Positions 9,134 through 17,814 of a DNA stretch of 64,000 nucleotides are shown piece by piece. The position numbers and the translations under genes were made by a program. A model generated the notes under the pieces. It did not search any database. It had not been told where the DNA came from and saw only the letters and a program-made list of their open reading frames with translations. Positions within the stretch are counted from its first letter, which is position 1. Each line of letters begins with the position of its first letter. Origin of the DNA: Nocardia vulneris (GTDB taxonomy: Bacteria > Actinomycetota > Actinomycetes > Mycobacteriales > Mycobacteriaceae); NCBI RefSeq assembly GCF_001613425.1, contig NZ_BDCI01000002.1, positions 310,001 through 374,000 of the forward strand. Direction: 5' to 3'.

Positions 9134-10005
9134 TCCGTGCGCAGCAGTTCGATCAGGGCGGTGATGCTCTGCGCACCCCGGCCATCGGCCACCGCTCGGC
9201 GCAGCAACTCGTGCATCGGGCCATGCCAGGACATATCCACCCCGGCCTCCCGACCGAGCCGCTCATCGTCGTCGATCGCGGTGTGGAACAACGCGATCGA
9301 CGATCCGAGCCGGGTGTAGTCCTTGCTGTCGATCTCGTCGGCGACTACCGGCAGGATCGATGCGATCATCTGTAGCCATTTGATCGAGTACGGCACCATC
9401 GACTGTGCCGGGATACCGCGCCCGGCCAGTAGCGCCGCGCCTTCGAAGAATCCGAGCAACGCGGGCAGCAGGGTTGCGCCGACCGCGGATTCGAACAGCG
9501 CCGCGAGATCCGGTTCGGCACCGAGGTGGACCACTTCACCACCCAGTACCCGCAGCGTCTCCACGTGCTCGGCGAAGATCGTCTGCGCGCCACCGAAGTA
9601 CAGCAGGGTGTCGGGCGCGCCGATCGCGGACGGGACATTCTTGATCGCGCCGCCGAGGAAACGTGCACCCAGGCCGGTCACCCAGCTCGCGAATTCCCTT
9701 GCTTCGGAGGGTATTCCGCTGTTCGTCGTGACGATGACGCGGCCCGCCAGCTCGGCTTCGGCCGCCGCCAGCGCGGTCCTGGTCGCCTCGAACGTGGTCA
9801 TTGCGGAGATGATCAGCGGGCTCGCGGCCACGGCGTCGGCGATCGCCAGGCGTTGCCGCGCGCCCGCGGCCACGAGCGGCGCCGCGCGCTCCGGGTTCCG
9901 GTTCCACACGGTGGTGGGGTGTTTCGCCGCGAGGAAAGCCGCGGCGACCGCGGTACCCATGGACCCGGTGCCGAGCACCGTCACCGGCGTTCGCTGTTCC
10001 GTCAT
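9112..10005 (-). CDS. NAD(P)-dependent 6PGDH-type dehydrogenase, imine-reductase-like
   Basis: The start MTEQRTPVTVLG at 10005 was chosen because the Rossmann motif VLGTGSMG follows at once, as usual for the family. The 297-residue protein has the NAD(P)-binding domain (residues 6-165), with WNRNPE after beta-2 suggesting NADPH preference, and a helical C-terminal domain. The hinge segment GAIKNVPSAIGAPDTLLYF resembles imine reductases and beta-hydroxyacid dehydrogenase relatives rather than true 6-phosphogluconate dehydrogenase. The substrate is unknown. It is monocistronic and tail-to-tail with the secreted-protein gene. Confidence 0.8.
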   Translation of the reverse strand: MTEQRTPVTVLGTGSMGTAVAAAFLAAKHPTTVWNRNPERAAPLVAAGARQRLAIADAVAASPLIISAMTTFEATRTALAAAEAELAGRVIVTTNSGIPSEAREFASWVTGLGARFLGGAIKNVPSAIGAPDTLLYFGGAQTIFAEHVETLRVLGGEVVHLGAEPDLAALFESAVGATLLPALLGFFEGAALLAGRGIPAQSMVPYSIKWLQMIASILPVVADEIDSKDYTRLGSSIALFHTAIDDDERLGREAGVDMSWHGPMHELLRRAVADGRGAQSITALIELLRTDQGHLTV

Positions 10006-10165
10006 TGCGCTCCAATTGCGTTGTCTACCAAGCAGGCACAGGGCCTCGTGCTCCGCCAGTGTCGAGGCAGACGACCAGCGCGGACAAGTACGCACTTTCC
10101 CCGGGAGTTGCGCACGTCCAGGTAAGTAACCAGCTCAGCGCCGCAAGGACGGTGCGGTACCGCGC

Positions 10166-10198
10166 AAGACCACACCCGAACCGGTCAGGTGTGGTCTT
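10166..10198. terminator. Hairpin terminator downstream of the MHS transporter gene
   Basis: Bases 10166-10176 (AAGACCACACC) and 10188-10198 (GGTGTGGTCTT) are exact complements around an 11-base loop. The hairpin lies 19 bases past the stop of the minus-strand transporter gene. T-richness after the stem is weak. Confidence 0.6.
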
Positions 10199-10216
10199 CG
10201 TCGGTGTTCGCCGTGG

Positions 10217-11536
10217 CTACAGCGCCTGGTCCTTGGTTTCCACCAACGCCTTGGCGCAGCCGAAACTCAATACCGCCAGACCGGCCAGCATGACTCCGAT
10301 CGCATTGCTGCCGTATGCCGACGAGAGCGGCGTGGCGACCAGGGGCGGGATCGCACCGCCGAGCACCCCGGCCAGGTTGTAGCCGAGACCCGCGCCGGTA
10401 TAGCGGTAGCGGGTCCGGAACATCTCCGGCAGCAGCGCACCACACGGCCCGTACGCGACACCGAAGATGGCCAGGGTGGTCAGCACACTGAGCACGAAGG
10501 CGGGCCGAGAGCCACTGTCCAGCAAGGGGAACAGCACCAGCGACCAGACGATGGCCACCCCGGACGACGCCATGATGACCCGGCGGCGGCCCAGCCGGTC
10601 GGAGTAGATGGCCGAAAGCACGGTCGCCGCACCGAATATCACCGCCGCCCCGATGCCGACGGTCAGCACGAACGGGCGGCTGAACCCCAGGGTCTTGGTG
10701 CCGTAGCTGGTGAGGAAGGCGGTGCCCATGTAGAAGAAGGCGAACAAGGTGGCCAAAGCGCCCGCGGACAGCAGGATTTCCTTGGCCTGGTGCCGCCAGG
10801 CCTCCAGGAAGGGCAGCCGCGCCGGCCCGGCGTCGAGCGCGCGCTCGGTCGCGTTCGCACGGAAGACCGGCGTTTCCTCGATCACCAGACGCACATACAG
10901 CCCGACGCCGACCAGGACGATCGAGAACACGAACGGGATGCGCCAGCCCCAGGTGAGGAAGGCGTCGTCGGTGTCGCCGAGAAAGGTGCCGGTGATGAGA
11001 AAAGTGCTGCTGGACAACGCGAAGGCGAACGCGGGACCGATCTGCGGGAACATCGCGTAGAGACCGCGTTTGCCCGGTGGCGCGTACTCGGCGGTGAGCA
11101 GGGTCGCGCCCGCCCATTCGCCGCCGACGGCGAAGCCCTGACCGAAGCGCAGCAGCACCAGGATCAACGGAGCCGCGACGCCGATGGTCGCCGCGCCGGG
11201 CAGCAGGCCGATCAGCAGCGTGGAGATGCCCATCAGCAACAGCGTGGAGACGAGGGTCTTCTTGCGGCCGATGCGGTCGCCGAAATGCCCGAAGATCATG
11301 GCGCCCACCGGGCGTGCGATGAACGCCACGGCGAACGTCGCGAACGAGGCGACCGTGCCCGCCGTCGATCCGAGCGCCGGGAAGAAGACCTTCGGAAAGA
11401 CGAGCGCCGCCGCGGTCCCGTAGATGAAGAAATCGTAGAATTCGATGGTGGTGCCGATACAGCTCGCGACGGCCACCCGGCGCATGCTCGTGCCGGTCGT
11501 CGTCATCGTTGCCTGTTGTGGCGACAGTCTTTTCAT
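10217..11536 (-). CDS. MFS transporter, metabolite:H+ symporter (MHS) family
   Basis: The 439-residue protein has twelve predicted membrane helices. It carries the MHS pattern GTTIEFYDFFIYGTAA in helix 1 and GHFGDRIGRKKTL in loop 2-3, as in the KgtP/ShiA/ProP group that imports organic acids or osmolytes with protons. The start at 11536 has GAGGA five bases upstream. No enzyme gene is adjacent to suggest a substrate. A CRP-like palindrome lies about 60 bases upstream. Confidence 0.88.
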   Translation of the reverse strand: MKRLSPQQATMTTTGTSMRRVAVASCIGTTIEFYDFFIYGTAAALVFPKVFFPALGSTAGTVASFATFAVAFIARPVGAMIFGHFGDRIGRKKTLVSTLLLMGISTLLIGLLPGAATIGVAAPLILVLLRFGQGFAVGGEWAGATLLTAEYAPPGKRGLYAMFPQIGPAFAFALSSSTFLITGTFLGDTDDAFLTWGWRIPFVFSIVLVGVGLYVRLVIEETPVFRANATERALDAGPARLPFLEAWRHQAKEILLSAGALATLFAFFYMGTAFLTSYGTKTLGFSRPFVLTVGIGAAVIFGAATVLSAIYSDRLGRRRVIMASSGVAIVWSLVLFPLLDSGSRPAFVLSVLTTLAIFGVAYGPCGALLPEMFRTRYRYTGAGLGYNLAGVLGGAIPPLVATPLSSAYGSNAIGVMLAGLAVLSFGCAKALVETKDQAL

Positions 11537-11592
11537 GCGGTCCTCATTTCATCCCCTGCGCCGCCAGTCCAGGCGCGGGGTGAGAGGACCAT

Positions 11593-11608
11593 AGTGATGT
11601 GGGTCACT
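11593..11608. promoter_or_regulatory. CRP/GlxR-like palindrome
   Basis: AGTGA-N6-TCACT has the half-site and spacing of the CRP-type consensus (GTGA-N6-TCAC). It lies 57-72 bases upstream of the MHS transporter start, a normal activator position. Confidence 0.45.
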
Positions 11609-11616
11609 CCGTGGTA

Positions 11617-11632
11617 ACCCCCGAACGGGGGT
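11617..11632 (-). terminator. Short hairpin after the SCO6745-like gene
   Basis: ACCCCC and GGGGGT form a six-base-pair stem around the loop GAAC, six bases past the stop codon of the minus-strand gene. There is no T-tract, so it is only a possible terminator. Confidence 0.35.
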
Positions 11633-11638
11633 AGGGAC

Positions 11639-12397
11639 CTACTGTCGAACAGACGATTCGCGAGTGAACGCGGCGCGGTGCGCGTCGGTCAGCAGCACAC
11701 CGAGTTCCTGCTGCTCGGACTCGTCGAGCACCTCGAAGTACGGCTGAATCAGCTTGTCGGTCAAGGCTTCCGCCGCTTCCCAGCGCTCACGCTGCGCGGG
11801 CGTCGGCGTCGCGAACGGTTCGGGCCAGCCGAGCAGGCGAGCCTGATCACCGCCGTCGAGCATCGGCGACCCGGAGACGAGAATCGCCTCCAGCGGTGTC
11901 AGCCCGCACGCCGTCACCGCGATGAAGTGCAGCCCGCCCCGCAATTCGCGCACCACGTGCAGCAGCAGCGTCGCCCGGCCGAGCCCGTCCGCGGGCCGCG
12001 GCATCGCCCGCCAGCCCGCGAACAACGGCAGTCCGGCCGGCGACGCCGCCGCGGCCACCCGCTCCAGCAATTCCGCCAGCCGATCCGCGGCTTCGAACGA
12101 GGCGAGCTTGCGGCGACCGAAATCCTGACAGGCGGCCGAATAGGCCTGTGCCGCTTCGGCGGCGGCGATCGGCGTCGATTCCCAAGCCGACCGGACCCGC
12201 TCCGGCGCGAAGAAGCCGAAGGCCGCGGCGACCACGTCGGCATCCACCTCGCCGACCACGCCACCGCGGCCACGGGTGTACGGGCCGTGGAACCCGCTCA
12301 CCCCGATGGCACTGCCGAATTCCTTGACTTCCCGGGACAGCATGAACGCCCCACCCAGCTCCGAGATCTGCTTCTTCACCACAGCCGCCGTCATCAT
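11639..12397 (-). CDS. SCO6745/SalK-like helical protein of unknown function
   Basis: The 252-residue soluble protein starts at tandem ATG codons (12397 and 12394). The run SGFHGPYTRGRGGVVGEVD near residue 35, and the order of helices after it, resembles the actinobacterial SCO6745 group. Members are sometimes described as helix-turn-helix proteins, but I see no classical DNA-binding helix pair. No signal peptide or membrane segment is present. Its promoter contains a perfect 16-bp palindrome between -35 and -10, so it is probably tightly repressed, and the transcript would be nearly leaderless. Confidence 0.6.
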   Translation of the reverse strand: MMTAAVVKKQISELGGAFMLSREVKEFGSAIGVSGFHGPYTRGRGGVVGEVDADVVAAAFGFFAPERVRSAWESTPIAAAEAAQAYSAACQDFGRRKLASFEAADRLAELLERVAAAASPAGLPLFAGWRAMPRPADGLGRATLLLHVVRELRGGLHFIAVTACGLTPLEAILVSGSPMLDGGDQARLLGWPEPFATPTPAQRERWEAAEALTDKLIQPYFEVLDESEQQELGVLLTDAHRAAFTRESSVRQ

Positions 12398-12406
12398 GAA
12401 CGAAAT

Positions 12407-12434
12407 ACTATACGTACGGCCGTACGTCTTACAA
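12407..12434 (-). promoter_or_regulatory. Promoter with a 16-bp palindromic operator between -35 and -10
   Basis: On the minus strand TTGTAA (plus 12429-12434) and TATAGT (plus 12407-12412) are separated by 16 bases. The perfect palindrome ACGTACGGCCGTACGT occupies 12412-12427 and so fills the spacer. The ATG at 12397 lies only nine bases past the -10, leaving a leader of about three bases or none. The geometry is that of a steric repressor operator. Confidence 0.7.
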
Positions 12435-12476
12435 GAGACGCGTCGAACCGCATCGGCTGACGAAATCGCCTACGGC

Positions 12477-13469
12477 TCAACCTTTATCGAGATCGAGCGG
12501 TGAGCCGTCATAGTGGGCGGCCAATTCGGCGGCTCGATCGCGCAGCGCGGTGCGCAGCCATTGCGGGGCAAGGACTTCCGCGTTCGTGGCCAGTTGCCAG
12601 AGCGCCCATTCGGCGTGTCTCGCGTCCTGGAAGGTCACCTCCAGCCGTATCCAGGCGTCCGCGTCGGTTGTCTCGGCGCGCACCGCCAGCGCGGTGTCGA
12701 CCAGCTCCGCGCGCCGCGACGGGTGCACCCGGGCACGCACTGCCACTTGGTCGCCGCCGGTACGAAATCGCGTGCCGCGTTCCTGCCACGCCCGGTCCAG
12801 ATCGACCCGGTCCGGGCGCTGCGCGGGTTCCGGCAGTTCCTCGGCGGCCGAAATACGCGACAGGCGGTAGGTGCGGTCCGCACCGGACCGCGTGGCCAGC
12901 AAGTACGCCTGATCGCGCACGGTGACCAAGCCGACGGGGTCCACCGTGCGCCAGGCCGGCTCCTGATCCACCGCCGCGTAGCGGATACGCAGCTTGTGCC
13001 CGGCCAGCACCGCGCGCCGGACCTCGCGCGCCACCGCGTCGGGCACCGCCTCGGGGAGCGTGCGCCGCGACAGGAGATCGGTGTCCGGATCGATCAGCAA
13101 TCGTTCGGCCGCGCCCGCCGCGGTCAGCCGGTAGCTCTCGGGCAGCGCGTCGACCACCTTGCGCATCGCCGAGGCGAGCGCCGAGCCGAGCCCGAAAGCC
13201 TGTGCGCCAGGCCGTGATCCGGCCACCAGCAGCGCCAGCGCCTCGTCGTGGTTCAGGCCCGTCAGCTCGGTCTGGAAACCCGGCAGCAAGACGAACCCGC
13301 CGTGCCTGCCGCGCTCGGCGTACACGGGGACGCCTGCCGCGGACAGCGCATCGATATCGCGCAGCACGGTCCGGGTGGAGACCTCCAGTTCGCGGGCGAG
13401 CGCGGTCGCGGACAGCCTGCCGTGCCGGCGCAGCAGCAACACCAGGGAGACCAGCCGATCGGCACGCAT
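12477..13469 (-). CDS. WYL-domain transcriptional regulator (HTH_11 plus WYL)
   Basis: The start MRADRLVSLVLLLRRHG at 13469 matches the normal family N-terminus; longer upstream frame is Arg/Pro-rich noise. Residues 1-60 form a winged helix (LSATALARELEVSTRTVLRD). The C-terminal two thirds hold a WYL-type ligand-sensing domain (about residues 140-220) and a WCX-like extension. These regulators respond to nucleotides or small ligands, and many repress a divergent gene. Here it faces a small NTF2-like gene across 62 bases that include an inverted repeat, so control of that gene is likely. Confidence 0.87.
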   Translation of the reverse strand: MRADRLVSLVLLLRRHGRLSATALARELEVSTRTVLRDIDALSAAGVPVYAERGRHGGFVLLPGFQTELTGLNHDEALALLVAGSRPGAQAFGLGSALASAMRKVVDALPESYRLTAAGAAERLLIDPDTDLLSRRTLPEAVPDAVAREVRRAVLAGHKLRIRYAAVDQEPAWRTVDPVGLVTVRDQAYLLATRSGADRTYRLSRISAAEELPEPAQRPDRVDLDRAWQERGTRFRTGGDQVAVRARVHPSRRAELVDTALAVRAETTDADAWIRLEVTFQDARHAEWALWQLATNAEVLAPQWLRTALRDRAAELAAHYDGSPLDLDKG

Positions 13470-13492
13470 AGAAAAACCTTCGCAGAAATACC

Positions 13493-13507
13493 CGACACAA
13501 GATGTCG
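13493..13507. promoter_or_regulatory. Inverted repeat in the WYL-regulator/NTF2-like divergent promoter
   Basis: CGACA-CAAGA-TGTCG forms a 5-5-5 inverted repeat midway between the two divergent starts (13469 and 13532). It is the only clear dyad in the 62-base gap, so it is the natural candidate site for the WYL regulator. Confidence 0.45.
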
Positions 13508-13531
13508 TGATTTGCTGAGAGTGTAGTCGGT

Positions 13532-13885
13532 ATGACGAACAACAAAGTGGCCACCGAGCCCAACGACCTGGGCAGATACTTCGTCGAGCGCGCCAACGCC
13601 GGCGATGTCGACGGACTGGTGGCGCTCTACGAACCGGACGCGGTGCTGGAGTTCCCGCCGGGCCACTTCGCCACCGGACACGCGGCGATCCGCAAGGTCT
13701 ACGAGCAGTTCGTGGCGGCCGCACCGGTACTGTCCCCCGGTAGGCAGCACCCGGCACTGGTGAGCGGCGACCTGGCACTGACGACGACCACCCTGACCAC
13801 CGGCGAGATCGCGGCCGAGGTCGCACGCCGCCAGCCCGACGGGTCCTGGTTGTGGGCGGTGGACCAGCCGACCCTGCTCCCGTAG
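13532..13885 (+). CDS. SnoaL/NTF2-like protein (YybH-type)
   Basis: The 117-residue protein has the cone-shaped NTF2 fold pattern: an N-terminal helix FVERANAGDVDGLVALYEPDA, then beta strands with ...EFPPGHFATGHAAIRKVYEQF, ending in a short sheet. Such proteins may bind a hydrophobic ligand or act as small isomerases; no catalytic residue set can be assigned. It is divergent from the WYL regulator gene, an arrangement that suggests it is that regulator's target. Confidence 0.8.
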   Translation: MTNNKVATEPNDLGRYFVERANAGDVDGLVALYEPDAVLEFPPGHFATGHAAIRKVYEQFVAAAPVLSPGRQHPALVSGDLALTTTTLTTGEIAAEVARRQPDGSWLWAVDQPTLLP

Positions 13886-13923
13886 GCACCGCGGCGGTGG
13901 GCCGGATCGACCGCGCCCACCGC

Positions 13924-13983
13924 CACCGTCGAAAGGCTGCGATCACCGTCGAAAGGCAGCGATCACTGTCGAAAGGCTGCGAT
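13924..13983 (+). repeat. Three tandem 20-bp repeats ending at the DUF488 start codon
   Basis: The unit CACCGTCGAAAGGCTGCGAT occurs at 13924-13943, 13944-13963 (one change) and 13964-13983 (one change). Each copy carries GAAAGG, and the last places GAAAGG five bases before the ATG at 13982, which uses the final AT of the repeat. The ribosome binding site has therefore been triplicated. Confidence 0.85.
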
Positions 13984-14467
13984 GAAACACATAACGACGA
14001 TCGGCGTCTACGGCGGCACCGTCGAGACCTTCCTCGCGACGCTCACCGCGGCGGGCGTCGGACTGCTGCTCGACCTGCGCCAGCGCCGCGGGGTCCGCGG
14101 GCCGGAGTACGCCTGGGCGAACTCGGCACGTCTTCAGCATGCGCTCGCCGCGACGGGTATCGAGTACCGCCACGTGAAGGGGCTGGCGCCGACGACCGAA
14201 CTACGCCAACTCCAGTACCGCGCAGACGATCTGGCAGGCGTCGGCAAGCGGAGCCGCGTCCGGTTGGCAGCCGAGTACGCCGAGCGCTACACCCGGGAGA
14301 TCCTCGACCCGTTCGACCTCGCCGCCCTCGCGCAAGACCTCCCGAACAACAGCACGACCGCACTGTTCTGCGTCGAACGCGATCCGCAGGCCTGCCATCG
14401 CGCGCTCGTGGCCGCCCGCCTGCACGCCGATCACCGACTCCCGATCACCCATCTCTACCCGGATTGA
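13982..14467 (+). CDS. DUF488 family protein
   Basis: The 161-residue protein shows the DUF488 pattern: TIGVYGGTVETFLATL at the N-terminus, LLLDLRQRRGVRGPEYAW near residue 30, and a C-terminal FCVERDPQACHRALVA segment with a Cys-His pair typical of the family. The biochemical role of DUF488 proteins is not settled. Translation starts at 13982 directly after three copies of a Shine-Dalgarno-bearing repeat. Its 3' end overlaps the convergent APC permease gene by 23 bases. Confidence 0.85.
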   Translation: MKHITTIGVYGGTVETFLATLTAAGVGLLLDLRQRRGVRGPEYAWANSARLQHALAATGIEYRHVKGLAPTTELRQLQYRADDLAGVGKRSRVRLAAEYAERYTREILDPFDLAALAQDLPNNSTTALFCVERDPQACHRALVAARLHADHRLPITHLYPD

Positions 14468-15731
14468 GCGACCTGTTGCTCAGCAACCGGACGCCGTACA
14501 GAACTGCTCCCGCGGCGACGACCCCCGCACCGGTGACGATGGACCCGACCGGCAAGGTGAACGCCAAGACCAGACAGCCGAGCAACCCCGTAGCGGGAAT
14601 CACTCGGGGCGGCCGGTTTTCGTCGCGGGACAGGGTCCAGGCCGACACATTCGCGATGGCGTAGTAGAGCAGCACGCCGAACGAGGAGAACCCGATCACG
14701 GCGCGCAGATCGATGGTGGCGGCGGTGACCGCGACGAGCACGCCGACCACCACCTCGGCACGATGCGGGACCCCGAATCGCGGGTGCACGGCGGCGAGAC
14801 TGTGCGGCAGGTGGCGATCGCGGGCCATCGCCAAGGTGGTGCGGGAGACGCCGAGGATCAGTGCCGACAGCGCGCCCAAGGCCGCGACCGCCGCACCCGT
14901 GCGCACCACCGGTGCCAACCATCCGACCCCCGCGACCTGCACCAGCGCAACGAGCGGTGCCGCTGCCGTCGCCAACCGATCCGGCCCGAGTACGCCCAGC
15001 GCGGCCACCGCTACCGACGCGTACACGACGAGCGTGCCGCCGAGCGCCAGCGCTATCGCACGCGGAATCGTGCGGGCCGGGTCACGGACCTCCTCACCGA
15101 GCGTGGCGATACGCGCGTACCCGGCGAAGGCGAAGAACAACAGACCGCCCGCTTGCAGCACGCCCGTAACGGTCAGCGCACCGCCGAATTGCATTCGCTG
15201 CCAATCCATCCGGTTCGAACCGAAGGCTGTGGCAACCACCACCGCGAGCACGAGCAGCACCACGACCACGATCACCCGGGTCAGCCATGCCGATTTCTGC
15301 ACGCCGCGATAGTTGACGGCGGTCAGCGTCGCCACCGCGACGACCGCGACCGCATGAGCGTGCGCGGGCCACAGGTAGATTCCGGCAGTCAGTGCCATCG
15401 CCGCACAGGATGCAGACTTGCCCACCACGAAACTCCAGCCCGCGAGGTAACCCCAGAACGGCCCCAACCGCTCCCGCCCGTACACATACGTGCCTCCGGA
15501 AGACGGATACCGAACGGCCAGCCGCGCCGAAGAAATCGCGTTACAGCAGGCGACCACCGCCGCGAGCGCGAGCCCGATCAGCAGCCCTGCTCCCCCGGCC
15601 CGCGCCGCCGGGCCCAGCGCAGCGAAGATGCCCGCGCCGATCATCGCCCCCAGTCCGATCATCACGGCGTCGCCAACGCCCAGGCGCCGTGGCAGCGCCG
15701 CGTTCGCCCCGGCCGAGCCGCTGTCGTCCAT
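14445..15731 (-). CDS. APC-family amino acid permease
   Basis: This is a 428-residue integral membrane protein with about twelve helices. It has the APC helix-1 signature VMIGLGAMIGAGIFAALGPAA and the helix-2/3 pattern YPSSGGTYVYGRERLGPFWG, as in the cationic amino acid/YfnA-like subgroup. GGGGAG precedes the ATG by five bases. It probably imports an amino acid or amine by proton coupling. It is monocistronic as far as can be seen, so the substrate is unknown. Confidence 0.87.
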   Translation of the reverse strand: MDDSGSAGANAALPRRLGVGDAVMIGLGAMIGAGIFAALGPAARAGGAGLLIGLALAAVVACCNAISSARLAVRYPSSGGTYVYGRERLGPFWGYLAGWSFVVGKSASCAAMALTAGIYLWPAHAHAVAVVAVATLTAVNYRGVQKSAWLTRVIVVVVLLVLAVVVATAFGSNRMDWQRMQFGGALTVTGVLQAGGLLFFAFAGYARIATLGEEVRDPARTIPRAIALALGGTLVVYASVAVAALGVLGPDRLATAAAPLVALVQVAGVGWLAPVVRTGAAVAALGALSALILGVSRTTLAMARDRHLPHSLAAVHPRFGVPHRAEVVVGVLVAVTAATIDLRAVIGFSSFGVLLYYAIANVSAWTLSRDENRPPRVIPATGLLGCLVLAFTLPVGSIVTGAGVVAAGAVLYGVRLLSNRSLNPGRDG

Positions 15732-15791
15732 CGCAACTCCCCGAGTTAGCGCTGTGGTTGCCGCCTATCCTATGACGCGGGCCCGCCGACC

Positions 15792-17543
15792 CTAACGGTA
15801 GTAGACCTCGAGTTCTGCGATCGAGGTGAAATAGGCGCTGCCGCCTGGTTTTCCGATGATGCGGAGGCCGTCGCCGGAGGTGGTCGCGAAGCTGAAAGTA
15901 TAGGTGGTGAAGGCGCCGGTCGACGCGGTGTACGGGTAGCGGGGCTCGATCTTGGTGTTCTGGACGTCGATCCAGCGGAAGTCCTGGCGCACCTGAACGC
16001 GCAGGCTTGCGGCGAACCAGCCGCCGTCGTCGAACATTTCACCGGTCGTGTAGACCACCTGATTCATCAGGTACGGCTCGGACCAGGTGAAACCCCAGAA
16101 GTCGAGGTCCTTGTTCTCCTGGTCGAAGCTGTTCTCGCTCTTGGTGAAATCACCGTCGTTGTAGTACTCGGTGTGGCCGAAGTGGGCGGATTTCTCGATG
16201 GGCGTGACCGCGGCGCCGGTGTAGGCCAGGTTGTCGCGCGGGTCGGGCTGGTTCGCCGGCGTCTGCGCGCGGTACGGCAGCAACGTCATCTTGCGCAGGT
16301 TGAAGCTGTAGGCGGTATCGCCGCCCGCGCTGCCCACCCACCAGTTCGACTGCACCCACATCGACGTCCCGTCGGCCGCGATGAACTTCGACGGGATCGT
16401 GGTGGCATAGCCGCCGTTCTTCGGACCGGGGCAGCCGGGGCCCCGGCCGAACCACGGATAGCCGCCGAAGTCCTTGGTGAGGAACAGTTTCCAAGGACCC
16501 CACGGCGTGGGCGCCTCATAGAACTCGTAGGTGTACTCGGTCCAGGAGGTGTACAGATACCGTTTCAGCGGTTCGACGTACACCACCCCGCCCTGCGAGA
16601 TCACCGAGAGGTTGTGCGGCCACTCCCGGTAATTGCGCAGCGTCGGATACTGCCGCCGGGTGTCGCGCAACACCGCGCGCCGGTCGGTCAGCTGTTTGCT
16701 CCACCGCGGTGTGTCACCGTCGAGCCCGGCGAAGAATTCCCACCGGTTGCGTTGCTCGACCGCCTCTTTCGGCGCACGCGCGAGATACAGGTCGAACGGG
16801 TCGGCCACCGTCGCGGTGAACGATCCGCGCCAATTGCCGTCCAATCCATACGCATAGACGTAGCGGCCCGCGTCCGCGCCCAATGCCGTTGCGGCATAAC
16901 CGGAGTCACGCCCGAAGTCGAGAAAGAAGACGGTGGTGAACACGCCGCCGGTGAACATCGGCTGCTGCGTCTTGTGCCAGGTCCGCCCGTGGTCGTCCGA
17001 CCACGAGACACTGGCGGCCGGCGCATCGTTGAACGCGATATCCCCCGGACCCAGCCGTAGATCCTGAATCGCGAGATAGAGTCGCCCGTCCACGCAGACG
17101 ATCCCGGTCGGCTTCCGGTTGTAGTGCGCGGGATCGCCCCAGATCGCGCCGACCTCGTCGGCGACCGCCAGCACCTCACCGGTGAACCCGCTCTTGGGAT
17201 CTCCGCTGATCCGGTTGACCACGATGTCGTGCCGCGGCCCGTCCGCGAACCCGCTGCCATCACCGTTGACCGAATAGAGGTTGTCGTCGTCGGCCCAGCA
17301 GGTCACCCACAGATCGCCGTCGCTTTCGCTGTCGACCTCGACGGCGTTACCCACCATGGCCGTCGCGAAGAAGGTGCTCAGCTCGGAAGTGGAAACAGCA
17401 CGCGCATCGGCCTTTTCTTCATGCTCGCCGGACTGCGCGGGCGAGCGCGACCCGGCGGTGCCGGCGACGCCGAATCCGGCGGCCAGCACACCGGCGGCTC
17501 CGGAGACGCCGACCATGAACCGGCGCCTGCCGATACCACTCAC
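15792..17543 (-). CDS. Tat-exported DUF4185-like protein
   Basis: GTG at 17543 is preferred because GAGGGGG lies five bases upstream; an ATG ten codons further up (17573) is the alternative. The N-terminus VSGIGRRRFMVGVSGAAG is a twin-arginine signal with a hydrophobic core, so the protein is exported folded. The mature part, about 540 residues, shows repeated Asp-rich blades (TCWADDDNLYSVNGDGSGF, SWSDDHGRTWHK) like sialidase/beta-propeller DUF4185 proteins, and ends with a discoidin-like beta segment. It may bind or trim a surface glycan, but no catalytic triad can be assigned. It is not in an operon. Confidence 0.68.
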   Translation of the reverse strand: MSGIGRRRFMVGVSGAAGVLAAGFGVAGTAGSRSPAQSGEHEEKADARAVSTSELSTFFATAMVGNAVEVDSESDGDLWVTCWADDDNLYSVNGDGSGFADGPRHDIVVNRISGDPKSGFTGEVLAVADEVGAIWGDPAHYNRKPTGIVCVDGRLYLAIQDLRLGPGDIAFNDAPAASVSWSDDHGRTWHKTQQPMFTGGVFTTVFFLDFGRDSGYAATALGADAGRYVYAYGLDGNWRGSFTATVADPFDLYLARAPKEAVEQRNRWEFFAGLDGDTPRWSKQLTDRRAVLRDTRRQYPTLRNYREWPHNLSVISQGGVVYVEPLKRYLYTSWTEYTYEFYEAPTPWGPWKLFLTKDFGGYPWFGRGPGCPGPKNGGYATTIPSKFIAADGTSMWVQSNWWVGSAGGDTAYSFNLRKMTLLPYRAQTPANQPDPRDNLAYTGAAVTPIEKSAHFGHTEYYNDGDFTKSENSFDQENKDLDFWGFTWSEPYLMNQVVYTTGEMFDDGGWFAASLRVQVRQDFRWIDVQNTKIEPRYPYTASTGAFTTYTFSFATTSGDGLRIIGKPGGSAYFTSIAELEVYYR

Positions 17544-17814
17544 CCCCGACCCCCTCGGCCACCGACCGAGCACTCCACCGAACCGCCCCTCGGGCAGGCA
17601 CTTTCGACCCGGCGGGCCGACACGCTGACAACGCTGTTCACGCAGACCATCTTTCGAGCAGAACCAATCCCGGCCCCGACACTAGCCGTTCACCCCCACC
17701 ACCGGCACGGCGAGCTGTCCACACCCACTCCCGCTCATCGAGAACACCTGTTGACACCCCGAAACACCGCGGCCGATGGTTACCGCAGCTTCGTAACCGT
17801 GTCAGGAGTGGTCG

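Noticed and set aside
13924-13983. Possible CRISPR-like array of three 20-bp units
   Set aside because: The units are directly adjacent with no spacers and end on a start codon, so this is a tandem repeat of a translation signal.
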